From Reyranella sp. (lineage in GTDB: Bacteria > Pseudomonadota > Alphaproteobacteria > Reyranellales > Reyranellaceae), in contig JAKFVZ010000380.1 in the NCBI GenBank assembly GCA_021732965.1, positions 1 through 5,624 on the forward strand: 5,624 bases of DNA. The letters are read 5' to 3'. Below, piece by piece: positions 1-4,335 of the stretch. The stretch's first letter is position 1. Each line of letters begins with the position of its first letter. Both the position numbers and the translations under genes were made by a program. A model generated the notes under the pieces. That model did no database searches. It was not told where the DNA came from and saw only the letters and a program-made list of their open reading frames with translations.

Positions 1-782
1 GGCCCGTGGCCATCCAGTCTCCGGGCCTTGCCCAGGCCGCGATCGAACTCGCCAAGCTCGCCCGCCTCCTGCCCGCCGTGGTTCTGGTACCGCTGACCCG
101 CGACCCCGGCAACAAGCGGCGCGACTGGGCGCGCGAGCAGGATCTCGTCTACGTCGATGCGGCCGACGTCGCGGGCTACGAGGAAACGGCCTCGCGTACC
201 CTGCAGCAGGTGGCGCAGGCGCATGTTCCGCTCGAAGGCGCGGAAAATGCCCGCATCCTTGCCTGGCGCCCCAGCGACGGCGGCAAGGAACATCTTGCCA
301 TCGTCGTCGGCGACATCGATCCGACCGAGCCGGTGCTGATCCGCCTGCACTCGGAATGCTTCACCGGCGACCTGCTCGGCTCGCTGCGCTGCGACTGCGG
401 CGTGCAACTGCGCAGCGCCATCGCCGAGATCGCCAAGCAGGGATCGGGCGTGCTGCTCTATCTCGCCCAGGAAGGGCGCGGCATCGGCCTCGTGAACAAG
501 CTGCGCGCCTATGAATTGCAGGACGACGGCTTCGACACGATCGACGCCAACGAACAGCTCGGCTTCGACGCCGACGAACGCATCTACGCACCCGCTGCCA
601 CCATGCTGTCGCGCATGGGCATCCAGCGCGTGCGGCTGATGACCAACAATCCGGAGAAAATCGCCCAGCTCGAGCGCTATGGCATCGAGGTTGCGGCCCG
701 GGTCCAGCATTCCTTCCCGTCCAACGGGCACAACGAGAACTATCTTCGCACCAAGGCGGAGCGAGCAGGCCACCTGCTCTAA
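1..782 (+). CDS. ribA: GTP cyclohydrolase II with degenerate RibB-like N-terminal part (5' end outside window)
   Basis: Opens GTP to 2,5-diamino-6-ribosylamino-4(3H)-pyrimidinone 5'-phosphate, releasing formate and pyrophosphate: the first step of riboflavin synthesis, in the cytoplasm. The frame is open from base 3 to the TAA at 780-782, followed at once by a second in-frame TAA. Counting from the GTG at base 6, the GCHII domain spans about residues 108-258. It has the zinc cysteines C118, C129 and C131 (HSEC...RCDCG), QEGRGIGL at 155-162, ADER with D190 and R192 matching the catalytic Asp/Arg of E. coli RibA, TNNPEK at 213-218, and an ending like NENYL.TKAE..GHLL. Residues 6-30 resemble the RibB segment GHTEAAVDLARLAGL.PA...CE, but its His is L8 and its Glu is P29, so this part should lack DHBP synthase activity. 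GTG 6 lies inside that domain, so the true start is almost certainly upstream. The domain call is very secure. The paralogue status in this genome is unknown. Confidence 0.93.
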   Translation, partial: PVAIQSPGLAQAAIELAKLARLLPAVVLVPLTRDPGNKRRDWAREQDLVYVDAADVAGYEETASRTLQQVAQAHVPLEGAENARILAWRPSDGGKEHLAIVVGDIDPTEPVLIRLHSECFTGDLLGSLRCDCGVQLRSAIAEIAKQGSGVLLYLAQEGRGIGLVNKLRAYELQDDGFDTIDANEQLGFDADERIYAPAATMLSRMGIQRVRLMTNNPEKIAQLERYGIEVAARVQHSFPSNGHNENYLRTKAERAGHLL

Positions 783-793
783 TAACGACGACT

Positions 794-798
794 GGAGG
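794..798 (+). promoter_or_regulatory. Ribosome binding site of the substrate-binding protein gene
   Basis: GGAGG lies 4 bases before the ATG at 803, inside the 20-base gap after the ribA stop. It fixes 803 as the start rather than the in-frame ATG at 812. The short gap and lack of a visible terminator suggest that ribA and the next gene could share a transcript. Confidence 0.75.
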
Positions 799-802
799 AA
801 AC

Positions 803-2035
803 ATGACCACGATGCGTCGCCGCGTTTTCGCGGCCGGTAGTGCTGCGTTCGCGTTCTCCCCTTACATCGCAAGTGCCCAGAAGAAGTACGACCCGGGCGT
901 CACCGACAAGGAGATCAAGCTCGGCCACACCAATCCGTACAGCGGACCGCTCTCGGCCTACGGCACGATCGGCAAGGCGATCGCCGCCTATTGGACGATG
1001 GTGAACGAGACCGGCGGCATCAACGGCCGCAAGATCAACTTCCTCACCTACGACGACGGCTTCTCCCCGCCCAAGACCGTCGAAATGGTCCGCAAGCTGG
1101 TCGAGGACGACAAGGTCTTCGCGATCTTCCAGCTGCTCGGCACCCCGACCAACACCGTCGTGCAGAAGTACCTGAACCAGAAGAAGGTACCGCAGCTCTT
1201 CGTCGCCACCGGCGCCTCCAAGTGGGGCATGCCCAAGGAGTTCCCGTGGACCATGGGCTGGCAGCCCGACTACCACACCGAGGCGGCGATCTACGCCAAG
1301 CACGTGCTGGCCAAGCACAAGGACAATCTCAAGGATCTGCGCATCGGCATGATCTACCAGAACGACGATTCCGGTAAGGACTACATCGGCGGCTTCCTCG
1401 ACGGCCTCGGCAAGGAGAACGAGAAGTACGTGACGGCGAAGGTGAGCTACGAGGTCACCGATCCGACCGTCGACAGCCAGATCATCCAGATCAAGAGCTC
1501 CGGCGCCAACGTCTTCTTCAACGACTGCGCGCCGAAGGCCGCGGCACAGGCCATCCGCAAGGTCGCCGATCTCGGCTGGAAGCCCGATCACTATCTCGCC
1601 AACGTCTCGGCCTCGGTGGCCGCGGTGCTGAAACCCGCCGGCTTCGAGAACAGCAAGGGCATCATCACTGCCGCCTACCTGAAGGATGCGACCGACAAGC
1701 AGTGGGTGGACGACGCGGACTACAAGGAATGGAACGCGTGGATGAAGAAGTACCTGCCCGACGCCAATCCCGCGGATTCGGGCAACGTCTATGCCTACGC
1801 CGTCTCCGCCACGATGCGGCATTGCCTCAACGCCTGCGGCGACAACCTCACGCGTGAGAACCTGATGAAGCAGGCCGCCAGCATGAAGGGCCTGGTGGTG
1901 CCGATGCTGCTGCCCGGCATCAAGATCAACACCAGCCCGACCGACTTCTATCCCATCCAGTCGGTGCGCCTGTCCGCGTTCGACGGCGAGACGTGGAAGC
2001 TGTTCGGCGACGTGCTGAGCAACGAAAGCTCCTGA
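803..2035 (+). CDS. ABC transporter periplasmic substrate-binding protein, LivJ/branched-chain amino acid type
   Basis: A 410-residue periplasmic ligand-binding protein of the Leu/Ile/Val-binding family (type I fold, Peripla_BP_6 kind) that would hand its ligand to an inner-membrane ABC permease. Residues 1-25 form a signal peptide: arginines 5-7 followed by V-F fit a loose twin-arginine pattern (RRxF), then a short hydrophobic stretch and an A-S-A site with probable cleavage before Q26. The mature part opens with GVTDKEIKLG (32-41), the usual first strand, followed by SGPLSAYG (47-54) and NETGGINGRKI (68-78), all family hallmarks. YQNDDSGKDY (185-194) marks the second lobe. Length is normal for the family. 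No livH/M/G/F genes occur in the window, so the partner permease is elsewhere. The family also binds amides, urea and aromatic acids, so the ligand cannot be named. Two hairpins follow the TGA, suggesting that the transcript ends here. Confidence 0.9.
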   Translation: MTTMRRRVFAAGSAAFAFSPYIASAQKKYDPGVTDKEIKLGHTNPYSGPLSAYGTIGKAIAAYWTMVNETGGINGRKINFLTYDDGFSPPKTVEMVRKLVEDDKVFAIFQLLGTPTNTVVQKYLNQKKVPQLFVATGASKWGMPKEFPWTMGWQPDYHTEAAIYAKHVLAKHKDNLKDLRIGMIYQNDDSGKDYIGGFLDGLGKENEKYVTAKVSYEVTDPTVDSQIIQIKSSGANVFFNDCAPKAAAQAIRKVADLGWKPDHYLANVSASVAAVLKPAGFENSKGIITAAYLKDATDKQWVDDADYKEWNAWMKKYLPDANPADSGNVYAYAVSATMRHCLNACGDNLTRENLMKQAASMKGLVVPMLLPGIKINTSPTDFYPIQSVRLSAFDGETWKLFGDVLSNESS

Positions 2036-2044
2036 GGACGGCAA

Positions 2045-2062
2045 CCCGCCCCCGCGGGCGGG
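2045..2062 (+). terminator. GC-only hairpin 10 bases after the binding-protein stop
   Basis: CCCGCCC at 2045-2051 pairs perfectly with GGGCGGG at 2056-2062 around a four-base loop, giving a very stable 7-bp stem directly behind the TGA at 2033-2035. No T-run follows, so it is not a textbook intrinsic terminator. It may protect the 3' end of the mRNA or act with the second hairpin downstream. Confidence 0.4.
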
Positions 2063-2086
2063 CGGGCACACCGCCTTGCCCTGCTG

Positions 2087-2125
2087 GCGGCGCATGGACT
2101 CGATGCGCCGCGCTCCGTCTTCTTT
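2087..2125 (+). terminator. Probable intrinsic terminator of the substrate-binding protein gene
   Basis: GCGGCGCAT (2087-2095) and ATGCGCCGC (2103-2111) form a perfect 9-bp stem with a 7-base loop. After eight bases a pyrimidine-rich, T-rich stretch follows (TCTTCTTT at 2118-2125). The perfect stem, its place after the stop codon and the T-rich tail support a Rho-independent terminator, though the tail is interrupted by C and slightly distant. An overlapping 5-bp alternative (CCGCC 2071-2075 with GGCGG 2086-2090) could compete with it. Confidence 0.5.
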
Positions 2126-2190
2126 CGCGAAGTGATCGCTCGCAACGCACCGGCCTGATGTTGCGGCAAGACGCGCGCCACAAGGTGGCA

Positions 2191-2217
2191 TTGACCTCCC
2201 AAGCGCGGAAATAGGAT
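2191..2217 (+). promoter_or_regulatory. Weak sigma70-like promoter candidate before the VOC operon
   Basis: TTGACC (2191-2196, 5 of 6 matches to the -35 consensus) is followed after 15 bases by TAGGAT (2212-2217, 4 of 6 matches to -10). The spacing is shorter than the ideal 17 bases. If used, transcription would begin near 2224 and leave a leader of about 125 bases before the VOC start codon. This is a consensus match by eye only. Confidence 0.25.
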
Positions 2218-2244
2218 TTTTGTTCTTGTTTCACGGTCGGATTT

Positions 2245-2257
2245 GGAAATGGTTTCC
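2245..2257. promoter_or_regulatory. Short palindrome, possible operator
   Basis: GGAAA-TGG-TTTCC is a perfect 5-bp inverted repeat with a 3-base centre in the A/T-rich part of the intergenic region. It lies 25-37 bases upstream of the TATAAG at 2282, a place where a regulator could bind. No regulator gene is in the window, so the binding protein is unknown. Confidence 0.2.
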
Positions 2258-2281
2258 GCGCATAAATGGATCGTGACCAAA

Positions 2282-2287
2282 TATAAG
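2282..2287 (+). promoter_or_regulatory. Isolated -10-like hexamer TATAAG
   Basis: TATAAG matches the sigma70 -10 consensus at five of six positions and lies 62 bases before the VOC start codon. No good -35 hexamer sits 15-19 bases upstream, so on its own it would need an activator. It is an alternative to the candidate at 2191-2217; the two cannot be told apart by reading. Confidence 0.2.
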
Positions 2288-2333
2288 AAATCCTGACGTG
2301 TCGGCTGTGCCAAGATCGGCAACGATGAACCGC

Positions 2334-2340
2334 GAGAGGG
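2334..2340 (+). promoter_or_regulatory. Ribosome binding site deciding the VOC gene start
   Basis: GAGAGGG ends 8 bases before the ATG at 2349. It favours 2349 over the earlier in-frame GTG at 2298 and ATG at 2325, neither of which has a clear purine-rich site and both of which would add residues not needed for the domain. Confidence 0.6.
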
Positions 2341-2348
2341 AACACGAC

Positions 2349-3191
2349 ATGAAGCTGCCGCTGGCGACGCTGGACCATGTGGTAATCAATGCGCGTAACG
2401 ACATGGATCATGCCGCCGATGTCTATACGCGGCTGGGCTTTTCGCTGACCGAACGCGGCTACCACTCGCTGGGCTCGATGAACCATCTCGCGATGTTCGG
2501 GACCGATTATCTCGAACTGATCGCCATCCCGAAGGATGCCACGTCGGGCCGCATGGACCTGCTCACCTTCCCGTTCGGCCTCAACGGTCTGGTGTTCGGG
2601 TCCGAGGATTCCGCCGTTACCTACGAAGCCCTCAGCAAGGCGGGTGTTCCGGTCGAGGCACCGGTCGAGTTCACGCGCCCCGTGAAGGTCGGCGACGAGA
2701 TGCGCGACGCGCGCTTCCGCACCGTCCGCATGAAGGCCGGCGTCGTGCCGTACGGGCGGGTCTACTACTGTCATCACTTCACGCGCGACGTGGTGTGGCG
2801 CGACGAGTGGCGGCATCACGCCAACGGCACGGTCGCCATCGCGCGCTTCCTGATCGTCGAGCCGGATCCCGCGGCGGCCGCCAAGCTCTATGCCGACATG
2901 TTCGGCGCGGAATCGGTGCGCGATATCAAGGGCGGCAAGTCGGTCGTGGTCGGCAATTCGAGGGTCGACATCGTGACCGAGGCCGAGCTCAAGGCGCAGT
3001 TGGGCGACGCCGCGCCCGATCCCGAGGGCCGCAAGGCCTATATGGCGGGCCTCACCTTCCGCACGCTGTCTGCCGCAAAGGCGGCACGTGCCTTGCAAGC
3101 TGGCGGGATCGGCGGCGTAACCGAGAGTGCGGGTCGCGTGGTCGTGCCCGCCAGGGAAGCGTTGAACGCAGTGTTGGAGTTCATCGAATAG
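2349..3191 (+). CDS. VOC family protein, glyoxalase-like (Glyoxalase_3 type)
   Basis: A 280-residue cytoplasmic protein of the vicinal oxygen chelate superfamily (glyoxalases, extradiol dioxygenases, related lyases), whose members use a metal ion to bind two neighbouring oxygens of the substrate. The first module begins with LDHVVI (8-13). Candidate metal ligands are H10, H46 (in MNHLAMF) and E56 (in DYLELI). A middle segment, CHHFTRDVVWRDEW at 141-154 followed by HANG (157-160), matches a signature I recall from glyoxalase-like VOC proteins. A second, weaker module runs from about 161 to 280 (FLIVEPDPAAAAKLYADMFG, then a closing VLEFIE). The start at 2349 is set by a ribosome binding site and by the position of the first strand; starts at 2298 or 2325 would add 17 or 8 residues. 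It is the first gene of a probable three-gene unit, 49 bases before the metallopeptidase gene. The substrate is unknown; being a true glyoxalase I is unlikely given its length and divergence. Confidence 0.85.
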   Translation: MKLPLATLDHVVINARNDMDHAADVYTRLGFSLTERGYHSLGSMNHLAMFGTDYLELIAIPKDATSGRMDLLTFPFGLNGLVFGSEDSAVTYEALSKAGVPVEAPVEFTRPVKVGDEMRDARFRTVRMKAGVVPYGRVYYCHHFTRDVVWRDEWRHHANGTVAIARFLIVEPDPAAAAKLYADMFGAESVRDIKGGKSVVVGNSRVDIVTEAELKAQLGDAAPDPEGRKAYMAGLTFRTLSAAKAARALQAGGIGGVTESAGRVVVPAREALNAVLEFIE

Positions 3192-3230
3192 ACTGAAGAA
3201 CGACGTCAGGGCTGCTGGGGAGCGGCCGAG

Positions 3231-3235
3231 AAGGG
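3231..3235 (+). promoter_or_regulatory. Ribosome binding site of the metallopeptidase gene
   Basis: AAGGG, 5 bases before the ATG at 3241, at the end of a 49-base gap after the VOC stop codon. The gap shows no hairpin or promoter-like sequence, consistent with the two genes sharing one mRNA. Confidence 0.5.
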
Positions 3236-3240
3236 ATTCG

Positions 3241-4335
3241 ATGGAATATTACGACTGCTTCGCGGCGAGCTATGCCAACGCGCGCGCGAAATTTCACAAG
3301 GCTGCGACGGCGGCGCAGGGCGACGTGCGTTCCTTCCTGCATCCCGCGAAGAAAGCGCCGGACGGTGGTCCGCTGGCGATCGACGTGGCCTGCTTCGGCG
3401 ACCGCAAGGCGCCCCGGCAGGCGCTGTTCGTGAGCGGCACGCACGGTCAGGAAGGGTTCTCCGGGTCCGCCGTGCAGATCGGCTGGCTGAAGTCGGGCGG
3501 CGCCGCGCGCCTGCCGGCCGATGTCGGCGTGGTGCTGGTGCACGGCCTCAATCCCTACGGCTTCGCGCACTTCACGCGCACCACCGAGAACAACGTCGAT
3601 CTCAACCGCAACTTCATCGACCGCGAAGCCGGCCCCGTGCCCGCCAATCCGCACTACGAGACGCTGCACGCCGACCTGCTGATCCGCGAATGGACGGACG
3701 CGGAGAACGATCGCGTTGCGGGCGTGCTCGACCAGTTCGCCGAGAGCAAGGGCCGCGACGTACTGTTCGACACCCTGGCGCGCGGCCAGTACGCGCACCA
3801 GGACGGGCTGATGTTCGGCGGCAAGGACCGTGAATGGTCCAACCGGACGCTGGAGACCATCGTCCAGGAAACGCTGGCCGGCGCCGAGCGCGTGGCCTTC
3901 ATCGACTGGCACACCGGCATCGGCGACTACGGCAAGCCGTTCTTCCTCTGCTTCAACGACCCGGCCGGGCCGCTCTTCGCGCGCGCCTGCGACTGGTGGG
4001 GCAAGGACAATGTCGACGGCGTGCGACCGCACGGCATGGCGCGCCCGAACTATACTGGCCTCGTCTTCCAGGGCGTGCAGCGCTTCCTCGGCAATCGCGA
4101 CATGTGCGGCGCGGTGATCGAGTTCGGCACGCGCGGCGTCAACATGCGCCGCGTGCTGCGCCTCGACCAGTGGCTGCGCCGCCACCATCACGGCCTGGAT
4201 CCCGACGTTCTCGCCACGCTGCAGGCCGACATGATGGACGCCTTCTGTCCCTTCGACGGGCAGTGGCGCAAGGACACGCTCGACTACGGGCTGAAGCTCA
4301 CCGACCAGGCACTCGCGGGACTTTCCTCATGGTGA
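3241..4335 (+). CDS. M14-like zinc metallopeptidase/deacylase, DUF2817 family
   Basis: A 364-residue protein with the zinc carboxypeptidase (M14) layout. H68-G-Q-E71 in GTHGQEGFSG is the HxxE zinc motif, and H224 in FIDWHTGIGDYG is the likely third zinc ligand. N122-R123 in VDLNRNF matches the Asn-Arg substrate-carboxylate pair of carboxypeptidase A. R113 (FTRTTENN) may match the transition-state arginine. E294 in VIEFGTRG is placed like the general-base glutamate. All key residues are present, so it should be active. No signal peptide or membrane segment is visible, so it acts in the cytoplasm. The combination of HGQEGF.GSA, NPYGFAH and NVDLNRNF is what I recognise as the DUF2817 branch. Relatives in M14 include carboxypeptidases and N-acyl amino acid deacylases, so it may cut a peptide or another amide with a free carboxylate. 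Its last 7 bases overlap the next gene, pointing to translational coupling with the CoA ligase. The true substrate is unknown. Confidence 0.85.
   Translation: MEYYDCFAASYANARAKFHKAATAAQGDVRSFLHPAKKAPDGGPLAIDVACFGDRKAPRQALFVSGTHGQEGFSGSAVQIGWLKSGGAARLPADVGVVLVHGLNPYGFAHFTRTTENNVDLNRNFIDREAGPVPANPHYETLHADLLIREWTDAENDRVAGVLDQFAESKGRDVLFDTLARGQYAHQDGLMFGGKDREWSNRTLETIVQETLAGAERVAFIDWHTGIGDYGKPFFLCFNDPAGPLFARACDWWGKDNVDGVRPHGMARPNYTGLVFQGVQRFLGNRDMCGAVIEFGTRGVNMRRVLRLDQWLRRHHHGLDPDVLATLQADMMDAFCPFDGQWRKDTLDYGLKLTDQALAGLSSW

Larger units (their letters stand above)
2213..2294 (+). promoter_or_regulatory. Nested inverted repeats: possible structured leader or operator region
   Basis: Several complementary segments nest within 82 bases. 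AGGATTT (2213-2219) pairs with AAATCCT (2288-2294). CTTGT (2225-2229) pairs with ATAAG (2283-2287) with one G-T. TCACGGTC (2231-2238) pairs with GATCGTGA (2269-2276) with one G-T. GGAAA (2245-2249) pairs with TTTCC (2253-2257) across a three-base loop. The TTTCC arm can instead join a perfect 9-bp pairing: GCGCGGAAA (2203-2211) with TTTCCGCGC (2253-2261). The two folds exclude each other, which would suit an attenuator-like leader, or the repeats could be DNA operator half-sites. A/T-rich sequence makes chance pairing easy, so this is tentative. Confidence 0.25.
2036..2348. other. 313-base intergenic region with hairpins and an A/T-rich regulatory-looking half
   Basis: No credible gene is seen on either strand. 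The first half (2045-2125) is GC-rich and holds two hairpins that could end transcription of the binding-protein gene. The second half (about 2207-2295) is strikingly A/T-rich compared with the genes around it and carries overlapping inverted repeats and promoter-like hexamers. This suggests that a new transcription unit begins before the VOC gene. Open frames that cross this region on the minus strand are continuations of antisense shadows of the flanking genes. Confidence 0.7.

Noticed and set aside
1..782. URC1, the RibA-like protein of uracil catabolism, considered instead of RibA
   Set aside because: The sequence keeps the classic RibA features (HSEC, SLRCDCG, QEGRGIGL, ADER, TNNP) and the typical C-terminus. 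As I recall them, URC1 proteins differ at these motifs, and no URC4 or uracil phosphoribosyltransferase gene is present.
361..810. A 149-codon minus-strand frame over the GCHII domain
   Set aside because: Arginine- and cysteine-rich antisense shadow of ribA.
2056..2066. G-quadruplex-like run with three GGG tracts
   Set aside because: Only three tracts are present on this strand with no fourth nearby, and the first two are better explained as the arm of a hairpin with the preceding CCCGCCC.
779..2191. A 470-codon open frame on the minus strand across the binding-protein gene
   Set aside because: It lies antisense to a gene with clear family motifs, is low-complexity and rich in V, L, R, H, D and G as antisense frames of GC-rich genes are, and has no recognisable domain.
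2298..2348. Upstream GTG (2298) or ATG (2325) as the VOC gene start
   Set aside because: No clear ribosome binding site precedes either one; GAGAGGG is well spaced for 2349, and the VOC domain begins within eight residues of that start.
1926..3098. A 390-codon minus-strand open frame spanning the intergenic region and the VOC gene
   Set aside because: It crosses the end of one gene, hairpins, an A/T-rich regulatory-looking stretch and another gene; its protein has no motif and an arginine-rich, shadow-like composition.
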